From contig OX246743.1 of the NCBI GenBank assembly GCA_945910005.1, forward strand, positions 11,080,587-11,144,586: a DNA stretch of 64,000 nt, written 5' to 3'. Below, piece after piece: positions 24,391 through 37,100 of the stretch. Position 1 is the stretch's first letter. Every line of letters starts with the position of its first letter. Below the pieces are notes generated by a model. That model had not been told where the DNA came from. It did no database searches and worked only from the letters and a program-made list of their open reading frames with translations. The position numbers and the translations under genes were made by a program. The stretch comes from Isoperla grammatica (taxonomy: Eukaryota; Arthropoda; Insecta; Plecoptera; Perlodidae).

Positions 24391-26180
24391 ATCCAAGCGC
24401 TTTACAATCTCCCTAGTGTTGCTCTCGTCATTTCGTTAGACTTGCGGCCCTCTTTGCAATCCAAGCGCCTTACAATCTCCCCAATGTGGCTCTCGTCACA
24501 CCGTCATACTTGCGGCCCTCTTTGCAAACCAAGAGCCTCACAATCTCCCCAAGGCAGCACTTTCACTCCGTCACTCTTGCGGCCCTCTTTGCAATCCAAG
24601 CGCCTTACAATCTCCCCAATGTGGCTCTCGTCACACCGCCATACTCGCGGCCCTCTTTGCAATCCAAGAGCCTCACAATCTCCCCAAGGCGGCACTTTCA
24701 CTCCGTCACTCTTGCGGCCCTCTTTGCAATCCAAGCGCCTTACAATCTCCCCAATGTGGCTCTCGTCACACCGCCATACTCGCGGCCCTCTTTGCAATCA
24801 GAGCGCCTAACAATCGCCTTACAATCTCCCCAATGTGGCTCTCGGCACTCCACCATACTTGCGGCCCTCTTTGCAATCCAAGCGCCTTACAATCTCCCCA
24901 ATATGGCTCTCGTCACTCCACCATACTCGCGGCCCTCTTTGCAATCAAAACGCCCAACAATCTCCCCAATGTGGCTCTCGGCACTCCACCATACTTGCGG
25001 CCCTCTTTGCAATCCAAGTGCCTAACATCTCCCCAATGTGGCTCTCGCCACTCCGCCATACTCGCGGCCCTCTTTTGCAATCCAAGCGCATAACCATCTC
25101 CCCAATGTGTCTCTATTCACTCCACAATACTTGCGGCCCTCTTTGCAATCAGAGCGCCTAATTATCTCCCCGATGCGGCTGTCGCCACTCCGTCATACTT
25201 GCGGCCCTCTTTGCAATCAAAGCGTCTAACAATCTCCCCAGTGGGGCTCTCACCACTCCGTCATACTTGCGGCCCTCTTTGCAATCCAAGCGCCTTACAA
25301 TCTCCCCAACGTGGCTCTCGCCACACCGCCATACTTGCGGCCCTCTTTGCAATCCAAGCGCCTTACAATCTCTCCAATGTAACTCTCGCCACTCCGTCAT
25401 ACTTGCGGCCCTCTTTGCAATCCAAGCGCCTTGCAATATCCCCAATGTGGCTCTCGTCACACCGTCATATTTGCGGCCCTCTTTGCAATCCAAGCGCCTA
25501 ACAAACTCCCCAATGTGGCTCTCGTCACCCAGTCATACTTGCGGCCCTCTTTGCAATCCAAGCGCCTTACAATCTCCCCAATGTGGCTCTCATCACTTTA
25601 CCATACTTAGGGCCCTCTTTGCCATCCAAGCGCCTAACAATCTCCCCAATGTGGCTCTCGTTACTCGGTCATACTTGCGGCCCTCTTTGCAATCCAAGCG
25701 CCTTACAATCTCCCCAATGTGGCTCTCGTCACTCCACCATACTTGCGACCCTCTTTGCAATCCAAGCGCTTTACAATCTCCCTAGTGTTGCTCTCGTCAT
25801 TTCGTTAGACTTGCGGCCCTCTTTGCAATCCAAGCGCCTAACAATCTCCCCAATGTGGCTCTCGTCACACCGTCATACTTGCGGCCCTCTTTGCAATCCA
25901 AGAGCCTCACAATCTCCCCAAGGTGGCACTTTCACTCCGTCACTCTTGCGGCCCTCTTTGCAATCCAAGCGCCTTACAATCTCCCCAATGTGGCTCTCGT
26001 CACACCGCCATACTCGCGGCCCTCTTTGCAATCAGAGCGCCTAACAATCGTCTTACAATCTCCCCAATATGGCTCTCGTCACTCCACCATACGTGCGGCG
26101 CTCTTTGCAATCAAGACGCCTAACAATCTCCCCAATGTGGCTATTGGCACTCCACCATACTTGCGGCCCTCTTTGCAATC

Positions 26181-29100
26181 CAAGTGCCTAACATCTCCCC
26201 AATGTGGCTCTCGCAACTCCGCCATACTTGCGGCCCTCTTTGCAATCCAAGCGCCTTACAATCTCCCCAATATGGCTCTCGTCACTCCACCATACTTGCG
26301 GCCCTCTTTGCAATCAAAACGCCTAACAATCTCCCCAATGTGGCTCTCGGCACTCCACCATACTTGCGGCTCTCTTTGCAATCCAAGTGCCTAACATCTC
26401 CCCAATGTGGCTCTCGCCACTCCGCCATACTTGCGGCCCTCTTTGCAATCAAAGCGCCTAACAATCTCCCCAGTTGGGCTTTCACCACTCCGTTATACTT
26501 GCGGCCCTCTTTTCAATCCAAGCGTCTAACAATCTCCCCAGTGTTGCTCTCGCCACTCCGTCATACTTGCGGCCCTCTTTGCAATCCAAGCGCCTTACAA
26601 TCTCCCCAATGTGGCTCTCGTCACTCCACCATACCTGCGGCCCTCTTTGCAATCCAAGCGCCTTACAAACTCCCCAATGTGGCTCTCGTCACTCCGTCAT
26701 ACTTGCGGCCCTCTTTGCAATCCAAGCGCCTTACAAACTCCCCAATGTGTCTCTCGTTACTCCGTCATACTTGCGGCCCTCTTTGCAATCCAAGAGCCTC
26801 ACAATCTCCCCAAGGTGGCACTTTCACTCCGTCACTCTTGCGGCCCTCTTTGCAATCCAAGCGCCTTACAATCTCCCTAATGTGGCACTCGTCACACCGC
26901 CATACTCGCGGCCCTCTTTGCAATCAGAGCGCCTAACAATCGCCTTACAATCTCCCCAATGTGGCTCTCGGCACTCCACCATACTTGCGGCCCTCTTTGC
27001 AATCCAAGCGCCTTACAATCTCCCCAATATGGCTCTCGTCACTCCACCATACGTGCGGCCCTCTTTGCAATCAAGACGCCTTACAATCTCCCCAATGTGG
27101 CTATTGGCACTCCACCATACTTGCGGCCCTCTTTGCAATCCAAGTGCCTCACATCTCCCCAATGTGGCTCTCGCCACTCCGCCATACTTGCGGCCCTCTT
27201 TGCAATCCAAGCGCCTTACAATCCTCTCAATATGGCTCTCGTCACTCCACCATACTTGCGGCCCTCTTTGCAATCAAAACGCCTAACAAGTTCCCCAATG
27301 TGGCTCTCGGCACTCCACCATACTTGCGGCCCTCTTTGCAATCCAAGTGCCTAACATCTCCCCAATGTGGCTCTCGCCACTCCGCCATACTTGCGGCCCT
27401 CTTTGCAATCAAAGCGCCTAACAATCTCCCCAGTGGGGCTCTCACCACTCCGTCATACTTGCGGCCCTCTTTTCAATCCAAGCGTCTAACAATCTCCCCA
27501 GTGTTGCTCTCGCCACTCCGTCATACTTGCGGCCCTCTTTGCAATCCAAGCGTCTTACAATCTCCCCAATGTGGCTCTCGTCACTCTACCATACCTGCGG
27601 CCCTCTTTGCAATCCAAGCGCCTTACAAACTCCCCAATGTGGCTCTCGTCACTCCGTCATACTTGCGGCCCTCTTTGCAATCCAAGCGCCTTACAAACTC
27701 CCCAATGTGTCTTTCGTCACTCCGTCATACTTGCGGCCCTCTTTGCAATCCAAGCGCCTAACAATCTCCCCAATGTGGCTCTCGTCACACCGCCATACTC
27801 GCGGCCCTCTTTGCAATCAGAGCGCCTAACAATCGTCTTACAATCTCCCCAATGTGGCTCTCGGCACTCCACCATACTTGCGGCCCTCTTTGCAATCCAA
27901 GCGCCTAACAATCTCCCCAATATGGCTCTCGTCACTCCACCGTACGTGCGGCCCTCTTTGCAATCAAGACGCCTAACAATCTCCCCAATGTGGCTATTTG
28001 CACTCCACCATACTTGCGGCCCTCTTTGCAATCCAAGTGCCTAACATCTCCCCAATGTGGCTCTCGCCACTCCGCCATACTTGCGGCCCACTTTGCAATC
28101 CAAGCGCCTTACAATCTCCCCAATATGGCTCTCGTCACTCCACCATACTTGCGGCCCTCTTTGCAATCAAAACGCCTTACAATCTCCCCAATGTGGCTCT
28201 CGGCACTCCACCATACTTGCGGCCCTCTTTGCAATCCAAGTGCCTAACATCTCCCCAAAGTGGCTCTCGCCACTCCGCCATACTTGCGGCCCTCTTTGCA
28301 ATCAAAGCGCCTAACAATCTCCCCAGTGGGGCTCTCACCACTCCGTCATACATGCGGCCCTCTTTTCAATCCAAGCTTCTAACAATCTCCCCAGTGTTGC
28401 TCTCGCCACTCCGTCATACTTGCGGCCCTCCTTGCAATCCAAGCGCCTTACAATCTCCCCAATGTGGCTCTCGTCACTCCACCATACCTACGGCCCTCTT
28501 TGCAATCCAAGCGCCTTACAAACTCCCCAATGTGGCTCTCGTCACTCCGTCATACTTGCGGCCCTCTTTGCAATCCAAGCGCCTTACAAACTCCTTAATG
28601 TGTCTCTCGTCACTCCGTCATACTTGCGGCCCTCTTTGCAATCCAAGAGCCTCACAATCTCCCCAAGGTGGCACTTTCACTCCGTCACTCTTGCGGCCCT
28701 CTTTGCAATCCAAGCGCCTTACAATCTCCCCAATGTGGCTCTCGTCACACCGCCATACTCGCGGCCCTCTTTGCAATCAGAGCGCCTAACAATCGCCTTA
28801 CAATCTCCCCAATGTGGCTCTCGGCACTTCACTATACTTGCGGCCCTCTTTGCAATCCAAGCGCCTTACAATCTCCCCAATATGGCTCTCGTCACTCCAC
28901 CATACGTGCGGCCCGCTTTGCAATCAAGACGCCTAACAATCTCCCCAATGTGGCTATTAGCACTCCACCATACTTGCGGCCCTCTTTGCAATCCAAGTGC
29001 CTAACATCTCCCCAATGTGGCTCTCGCCACTCCGCCATACTTGCGGCCCTCTTTGCAATCCAAGCGCCTAACAATCTCCCCAATATGGCTCTCGTCACTC

Positions 29101-29700
29101 CACCATACTTGCGGCCCTCTTTGCAATCAAAACGTCTAACAATCTCCCCAATGTGGCTCTCGGCACTCCACCATACTTGCGGCCCTCTTTGCAATCCAAG
29201 TGCCTAACATCTCCCCAATGTGGCTCTCGCCACTCCGCCATACTTGCGGCCCTCTTTGCAATCAAAGCGCCTAACAATCTCCCCAGTGGGGCTCTCACCA
29301 CTCCGTCATACTTGCGGCCCTCTTTTCAATCCAAGCGTCTCACAATCTCCCCAGTGTTGCTCTCGCCACTCCGTCATACTTGCGGCCCTTTTTGCAATCC
29401 AAGCGCCTTACAATCTCCCCAATGTGGCTCTCGTCACTCTACCATACCTGCGGCCCTCTTTGCAATCCAAGCGCCTTACAAACTCCCCAATGTGGCTCTC
29501 GTCACTCCGTCATACTTGCGGCCCTCTTTGCAATCCAAGCGCCTTACAAACTCCCCAATGTGTCTCTCGTCACTCCGTCATACTTGCGGCCCTCTTTGCA
29601 ATCCAAGCGCCTAACAATCTCCCCAATGTGGCTCTCACCACTCCACCATACTTGCGGCCCTCTTTGCAATCCAAGTGCCTAACATCTCCCTTATGTGGCT
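26181..29700 (+). repeat. Tandem higher-order repeat, units of 960, 893 and 960 bp plus a partial unit
   Basis: The landmark CAAGTGCCT before CGCCACTCCGCC occurs at 26181, 27141, 28034 and 28994. A second landmark, CAGTGGGGCTC (CAGTTGGGCTT in the first unit), occurs at 26471, 27431, 28324 and 29284. Both give steps of 960, 893 and 960 bp. The short step is 67 bp less, so one unit has one monomer fewer. Each unit is about 14 monomers with the same variant order: AATATGG, AAAACGCC, CAGTGGGG, CTTTTCAATC, CAGTGTTGC, CATACCTGCGG, ACAAACTCC. The last unit is truncated or rearranged after about 29700. Confidence 0.85.
27626..28666 (+). repeat. 1-kb higher-order block, copy 2 (5,201-bp offset)
   Basis: This is the counterpart of 22425-23465 with the same private marks (CCACCGTACGTG, CATACATGCGG, AAGCTTCTAAC, ACCTACGGCC). 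It overlaps the 893-bp unit of the tandem series at 26181-29700, so the 22.4-kb copy was derived from, or gave rise to, a member of that series. Confidence 0.85.
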
Positions 29701-32700
29701 CTCGCCACTTCGCCATACTTGCGGCCCACTTTGCAATCAAAGCGCCTAACAATCTCCCCAGTGGGGCTCTCACCACTCCGTCATACTTGCGGCCCTCTTT
29801 TCAATCCAAGCGTCTAACAATCTCCCCAGTGTTGCTCTCGCCACTCCGTCATACTTGCGGCCCTCTTTGCAATCCAAGCGCCTAACAATCTCCCCAATGT
29901 GGCTCTCGTCACTCCACCATACCTGCGGCCCTCTTTGCAATCCAAGCGCCTTACAAACTCCCCAATGTGGCTCTCGTCACTCCGTCATACTTGCGGCCCT
30001 CTTTGCAATCCAAGCGCCTTACAAACTCCCCAATGTGGCTCTCGTCACTCCGTCATACTTGCGGCCCTCTTTGCAATCCAAGCGCCTAACAATCTCTCCA
30101 ATGTGGCTCTTGTCACTCCGTCATACTTGCGGCCCTCTTTGCAATCCAAGCGCCTTGTAATCTCCCCAATGTGGCTTTCGTCACTCCGTCATACTTGCGG
30201 CCCTCTTTGAAATCCAAGCGCCTTGCAATCTCCCCAATGTGGCTCTCGTCACACCGCCATACTTGCGGCCCTCTTTGCAATCAAAACGCCTAACAATCTC
30301 CCCGATGTGGGCTCTCGTCACACCGTTAAACTTGCTGCCCTATTTGCAATCCAAGCGCCTAACAATCTCCCCAATGTGGCTCTCGTCACTCCACCATACT
30401 TGCGGCCCTCTTTGCAATCGAAGTGCCTCATTTCTCCCTTATGTGGCTCTCGCCACTCCGCCATACTTGCGGCCCTCTTTGTAATCCAAGCGCCTAACAA
30501 TCTCCCTAATGTGGCTCTCGTCACTCCGTCATACTTGCGGCCATCTTTGCAATCCAAGTGCCTAACATCTCCCCAATGTGGCTCTCGGCACTCCCCCATA
30601 CTTGCGGCCCTCTTTGCAATCCAAGTGCCTTACATCTCCCCAATGTGGCTCTCGCCACTCCGTCATACTTGCGGCCCTCTTTGCAATCCAAGCACCTTAC
30701 AAACTCCCCAATGTGGCTCTCGTCACTCCGTCATACTTGCGGCCCTCTTTGCAATCCAAGCGCCTTACAAACTACCCAATGTGGCTCTCGTCACCTTGTC
30801 ATACTTGCGGCCCTCTTTGCAATCCAAGCGCCAACAATCTCCCCAATGTGGCTCTCATCACTTAAACATACTTGCGGCCCTCTTTGCCATCCAAGCGCCT
30901 AACAATCTCCCCAATGTGGCTCTCGTCACTCGGTCATACTTGCGGCCCTCTTTGCAATCCAAGCGCCTTACAATCTCCCCAATGTGGCTCTCGTCACACC
31001 GCCATACTTGCGGCCCTCTTTGCAATCCAAGCGCTTTACAATCTCCCTAGTGTTGCTCTCGTCATTTCGTTAGACTTGCGGCCCTCTTTGCAATCCAAGC
31101 GCCTAAGAATCTCCCCAATGTGGCCCTCGTCACACCGTCATACTTGCGGCCCTCTTTGCAATCCAAGAGCCTCCCAATCTCCCCAAGGTGGCACTTTCAC
31201 TTCGTCACTCTTGCGGCCCTCTTTGCAATCCAAGCGTCTTACAATCTCCCCAAAGTAGCTCTCGTCACACCGCCATACTCGCGGCCCTCTTTGCAATCAG
31301 AGCGCCTAACAATCGCCTTACAATCTCCCCAATGTGGCTGTCGGCACTCCCCCATACTTGCGGCCCTCTTTGCAATCCAAGCGCCTTACAATCTCCCCAA
31401 TATGGCTCTCGTCACTCCACCATACTCGCGGCCCTCTTTGCAATCAAAACGCCCAACAATCTCCCCAATGTGGCTCTCGGCACTCCACCATACTTGCGGC
31501 CCTCTTTGCAATCCAAGTGCCTAACATCTCCCCAATGTGGCTCTCGCCACTCCGCCATACTCGCGGCCCTCTTTTGCAATCCAAGCTCGTAACAATCTCC
31601 CCAATGTGTCTCTATTCACTCCACAATACTTGCGGCCCTCTTTGCAATCAGAGCGCCTAATTATCTCCCCGATGCGGCTCTCGCCACTCCGTCATACTTG
31701 CGGCCCTCTTTGCAATCAAAGCGCCTAACAATCTCCCCAGTGGGGCTCTCACCACTCCGTCATACTTGCGGCCCTCTTTTCAATCCAAGCGTCTAACAAT
31801 CTCCCCAGTGTTGCTCTCGCCACTCCGTCATACTTGCGGCCCTCTTTGCAATCCAAGCGCCTAACAATCTCCCCAATGTGGCTCTCGTCACTCCACCATA
31901 CCTGCGGCCCTCTTTGCAATCCAAGCGCCTTACAAACTCCCCAATGTGGCTCTCGTCACTCCGTCATACTTGCGGCCCTCTTTGCAATCCAAGCGCCTTA
32001 CAAACTCCCCAATGTGTCTCTCGTCACTCCGTCATACTTCCGGCCCTCTTTGCAATCCAAGCGCCTAACAATCTCCCCAATGTGGCTCTCACCACTCCAC
32101 CATACTTGCGGCCCTCTTTGCAATCCAAGTGCCTAACATCTCCCTAATGTGGCTCTCGCCACTTCGCCATACTTGCGGCCCTCTTTGCAATCCAAGCGCC
32201 TAACAATCTCCCCAGTGGGGCTCTCACCACTCCGTCATACTTGCGGCCCTCTTTTCAATCCAAGCGTCTAACAATCTCCCCAGTGTTGCTCTCGCCACTC
32301 CGTCATACTTGCGGCCCTCTTTGCAATCCAAGCGCCTAACAATCTCCCCAATGTGGCTCTCGTCACTCCACCATACCTGCGGCCCTCTTTGCAATCCAAG
32401 CGCCTTACAAACTCCCCAATGTGGCTCTCGTCACTCCGTCATACTTGCGGCCCTCTTTGCAATCCAAGCGCCTTACAAACTCCCCAATGTGGCTCTCGTC
32501 ACTCCGTCATACTTGCGGCCCTCTTTGCAATCCAAGCGCCTAACAATCTCTCCAATGTGGCTCTCGTCACTCCGTCATACTTGCGGCCCTCTTTGCAATC
32601 CAAGCGCCTTGCAATCTCCCCAATGTGGCTTTCGTCACTTCGTCATACTTGCGGCCCTCTTTGCAATCCAAGCGCCTTGCAATCTCCCCAATGTGGCTCT

Positions 32701-33032
32701 CGTCACACCGCCATACTTGCGGCCCTCTTTGCAATCAAAACGCCTAACAATCTCCCCGATGTGGGCTCTCGCCACTCTGCCATTCTTGCGGCCCTCTTTG
32801 CAATCCAAGCGCCTTACAATCTCCCCAATGTGGCTCTCGTCACACCTTCATACTTGCGATCAGATCATATTCTTGGATATTTTTTAAATCCAATGAAAGC
32901 CTCTTTTTGGAAATCTATCTATATTTGGAGTTACAATTACACTAAGAATGAATAGAGATACAATGAGATTCATACCTGCATACATTGAGAGCAGTGTGTT
33001 ATTTACCAGTGTAAGCGAGGCAATTTCTATCG

Positions 33033-33106
33033 GCTGGCACGGCGTACGCAGTAACGTCGTAGCTTCGAATACTTGAGGTCTGGGGTTCAAAACCCATTAC
33101 CCCCAA
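33033..33106 (+). pseudogene. tRNA-like module A of element 3 (degenerate)
   Basis: The A-box-like motif is at 33040-33051 and the B box GGTTCAAAACC at 33084-33094, followed by 10 T (33107-33116). It is the same degenerate tRNA-like module as in element 1. Confidence 0.65.
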
Positions 33107-33301
33107 TTTTTTTTTTCCACCTATTTCACACATTTATGTCATTTATATCTCAATTTGCGGCGGTTTTATTATCAGATCGTATTCTCATGGATATTTTTTA
33201 AATCCAATGAAACCTTCTGTTCGTAAATCCATATATGTTTCGTTACATGCATACATTGAGAGCCGTGTGTTATCTATACCAGTCTAAGCGATCCAACTTC
33301 C

Positions 33302-33382
33302 ATCGTGAGGCATGGCGTACGCGGTAGCGTCGTGGACTAGTGTTTTAGAGGTCCGGGGTTCGAGACCCGTTAGAACCACGAT
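33302..33382 (+). pseudogene. tRNA-Thr(AGU)-like module B of element 3 (degenerate)
   Basis: The A box TGGCGTACGCGG is at 33313-33324 and the B box GGTTCGAGACC at 33357-33367, with seven T at 33382-33388. One extra A (TTAGAACCACG) lies 3' of the T arm, in the part corresponding to the acceptor strand. It does not restore normal acceptor pairing. Confidence 0.7.
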
Positions 33383-34131
33383 TTTTTTCTTCCATATTCA
33401 GAGCAGCAAAGTTGAGAAGGGTTTACTAAAGGGAAATTATTTTTTCAAGCGCTCGTAGCTAAAAAACGTGTGGTTCAAATTTGTTTCTGTATTTTTTTAT
33501 TTTTTTTGCGTTAATTATCTTGACAATAAAACGCCTAACAATCTCCCCAATGTGGCTCTCGTCATACCGTCATACTTGCGGCCCTCTTTGCAATCAAAAC
33601 GCCTAACAATCTCCCCAATGTGGCTCTCGCCACACCTTCATACTTGCGGCCCTCTTTTTAATCCAAGCGCCTAACAATCTCCCCGATGTGGCTCTCGTCA
33701 CTCCGCCATACTTGCGGCCCTCTTTGCAATCAAAACGCCTAACAATCTCCCCACTGTGGCTCTCGTCACTCAGTCATACTTGCGGCCCTCTTTGCAATCC
33801 AAGCGCCTTACAATCTCCCCAATGTGGCTCTCGTCACACCGCCATACTTGCGGCCCTCTTTGCAATCCAAGCGCTTTACAATCTCCCCAGTGTTGCTCTC
33901 GTCATTTCGTGAGACTTGCGGCCCTCTTTGCAATCCAAGCGCCTAACAATCTCCCCAATGTGGCTCTCGTCACACCGTCATACTTGCGGCCCTCTTTTTA
34001 ATCCAAGCGCCTAACAATCTCCCCGATGTGGCTCTCGTCACTCCGCCATACTTGCGGCCCTCTTTGCAATCCAAGCGCCTAACAATCTCGCCACTTCGCC
34101 ATTCTTGCGGCCCTCTTTTTAATCCAAGCGT

Positions 34132-37100
34132 CTAACAATCTCCCCAATGTGGCTCTCGTCACTCCACCATACTTGCGGCCCTCTTTGCAATCAAAACGCC
34201 TTACAATCTCCCCAATGTGGCTCTCGGCACTCCACCATACTTGCGGCCCTCTTTACAATCCAAGTGCCTTGAATCTCCCCAATGTGGCTCTCGCCACTCC
34301 GCCATACTTGCGGCCCTCTTTTGCAATCCAAGCGCCTAACAATCTCCCCAATGTCCCTCTAGTCACTCCACCATACTTGCGGCCCTCTTTGCAATCAGAG
34401 CGCCTCATTATCTCCCCGATGCGGCTCTCGCCACTCCGTCATACTTGCGGCCCTCTTTGCAATCCAAGCGCCTAACAATTTCCCCAATGTGGCTCTCGTC
34501 ACTCCACCATACTTGCGGCCCTCTTTGCAATCCAAGCGCCTTACAATCTCCCCAATGTGGCTCTCGTCACACCGCCATACTTGCGGCCCTCTTTGCAATC
34601 CAAGCGCCTTACAATCTCCCCAATGTGGCTCTCGTCACACCGCCATACTTGCAGGCCTCTTTGCAATCCAAGCGCCTAACAATCTCTCCAATGTGGCTCT
34701 CGTCACACCGCCATACTTGCGGCCCTCTTTGCAATCCAAGCGCCTTACAATCTCCCCAATGTGGCTCTCGTCACACCGCCATACTTGCGGACCTCTTTGC
34801 AATCCAAGCGCCTAACAAACTCCCCAATGTGGCTCTCGTCATTCCGTCATCCTTGCGGCCCTCTTTGCAATCCAAGCGCCTAGCAAACTCCCCAATGTGG
34901 CTCTCGTCACTCCGTCATACTTGCGGCCCTCTTTGCAATCAAAACGCATAGCATCTCCCCAATGTGGCTCTCGGCACTCCGTCATACTTGCGGCCCTCTT
35001 TGTAATCCAAGCGCCTAACAATCTCGCCACTTCGCCATTCTTGCGGCCCTCTTTTTAATGCAAGCGTCTAACAATCGCCCCAATGTGGCTCTCGTCACTC
35101 CACCATACTTGCGGCCCTCTTTGCAATCCAAGTGCCTAACATCTCCCTAATGTGGCTCTCGCCACTCCGCCATACTTGCGGCCCTCTTTGCGATCCAAGC
35201 GCCTAACAATCTCCCCAATGTGGCTCCCGTCACTCGGTCATACTTGCGGCCCTCTTTGCAATCCAAGCGCCTTACAATCTCTCCAATGTGGCTCTCGTCA
35301 CTACGCCATACTTGCGGCCCTCTTTGCAATCCAAGCGCCTTACAATCTCTCCAATGTGGCTCTCGTCACACCGCCATACTTGCGGCCCTCTTTGCAATCA
35401 GAGCGCCTAACAATCGCCTTACAATCACCCCAATGTGGCACTTTCACTCCGTCACTCTTGCGGCCCTCTTTGCAATCCAAGCGCCTAACAATCTCTCCAA
35501 TGTGGCTCTCGTCACTCCGTCATACTTGCGGCCCTCTTTGCAATCCAAGCGCCTTACAATCTCTCCAATGTGGCTCTCGTCACACCACCATACTTGCGGC
35601 CCTCTTTGCAATCAGAGCGCCTAACAATCGCCTTACAATCTCCCCAATGTGGCACTTTCACTCCGTCACTCTTGCGGCTCTCTTTGCAATCCAAGCGCCT
35701 ATCAATCTCTCCAATGTGGCTCTCGTCACTCCGTCATACTTGCGGCCCTCTTTGCAATCGAAGCGCCTTACAATCTCCCAAATGTGGCTCTCGTCACACC
35801 GCCATACTCGCGGCCCTCTTTGCAATCCAAGCACCTTACAATCTCCCTAATGTGGCTCTCGCCACTCCGTCATACTTGCGGCCCTCTTTGCAATCCAAGC
35901 GCCTAACAATCTCCCCAATGTGGCTCTCGCAACTCTACCATACTTGCGGCCCTCTATGCAATCCAAGCGCCTAACAATCTCCCCAATGTGGCTCTCGTCA
36001 CACCGTCATACTTGCGGCCCTCTTTGCAATCCAAGCGCCTTACAATCTCCCCAATGTGGCTCTCGTCACTCGGTCATACTTGCGGCCCTCTTTGAAATCC
36101 AAGCGCCTTACAATCTCCTCAATGTGGCTCTCGTCACACCGCCATACTTGCGGCCCTCTTTGCAATCCAAGCGCCTTACAATCTCCCCAATGTGGCTCTC
36201 GTCACACCGCCATACTTGCGGCCCTCTTTGCAATCCAAGCGCTTTACAATCTCCCTAGTGTTGCTCTCGTCATTTCGTTAGACTTGCGGCCATCTTTGCA
36301 ATCCAAGCGCCTAACAATCACCCCAATGTGGCTCTCGTCACACCGTCATACTTGCGGCCCTCTTTGCAATCCAAGAGCCTCACAATCTCCCCAAGGTGGC
36401 ACTTTCACTCCGTCACTCTTGCGGCCCTCTTTGCAATCCAAGCGCCTTACAATCTCCACAATGTGGCTCTCGTCACACCGCCATACTCGCGGCCCTCTTT
36501 GCAATCAGAGCGCCTAACAATCGCCTTACAATCTCCCCAATGTGGCTTTTGGCACTCCACCATACTTGCGGCCCTCTTTGCAATCCAAGCGCCTTACAAT
36601 CTCCCCAATATGGCTCTCGTCACTCCACCATACGTGCGGCCCTCTTTGCAATCAAGACGCCTAACAATCTCCCCAATGTGGCTCTTGGCACTCCACCATA
36701 CTTGCGGCCCTCTTTGCAATCCAAGTGCCTAACATCTCCCCAATGTGGCTCTCGCCACTTCGCCATACTTGCGGCCCTCTTTGCAATCCAAGCGCCTTAC
36801 AATCTCCCCAATATGGCTCTCGTCACTCCACCATACTTGCGGCCCTCTTTGCAATCAAAACGCCTAACAATCTCCCCAATGTGGCTCTCGGCACTCCACC
36901 ATACTTGCGGCCCTCTTTGCAATCCAAGTGCCTAACATCTCCCCAATGTGGCTCTCGCCACTCCGCCATACTCGCGGCCCTCTTTTGCAATCCAAGCGCC
37001 TAACAATCTTCCCAATGTGTCTCTATTCACTCCGTCATACTTGCGGCCCTCTTTGCAATCCAAGCGCCTTACAATCTCCCCAATGTGGCTCTCGTCACTT

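Larger units (their letters stand above)
19074..32858 (+). repeat. 68-bp satellite array, segment 3
   Basis: This run of about 200 monomers lies between elements 2 and 3. It includes a 53-bp short monomer at 19292-19344, several 79-bp monomers (near 19400, 19620, 22625, 24805, 26040, 26935, 28790 and 31310), the 137-bp dimer repeat at 21415-21688, a block repeated at 1,980 bp (21690-22410 and 23670-24390), and tandem units of about 0.9-0.96 kb at 26181-29700. It also contains the longest open frame of the window (22836-23849, 337 codons), which is only monomer translation. One monomer near 30830 has lost TA (GCGCCAACAATC). No gene is seen. Confidence 0.97.
32859..33523 (+). repeat. Dimeric tRNA-like element, copy 3
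   Basis: This 665-bp copy has the same junctions as the others. The halves are 32859-33170 and 33171-33523. Private differences include CCACC after the first T-run, TTATGTC for TTATATC, TACTAAAGGG for TACTAAGGGG, and an extra A in GTTAGAACCACG. The monomer just upstream lacks the AAAACGCC variant found upstream of copies 1, 2, 4 and 5. Copy 3 is a separate lineage between the 1/2 and 4/5 pairs. Confidence 0.85.
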
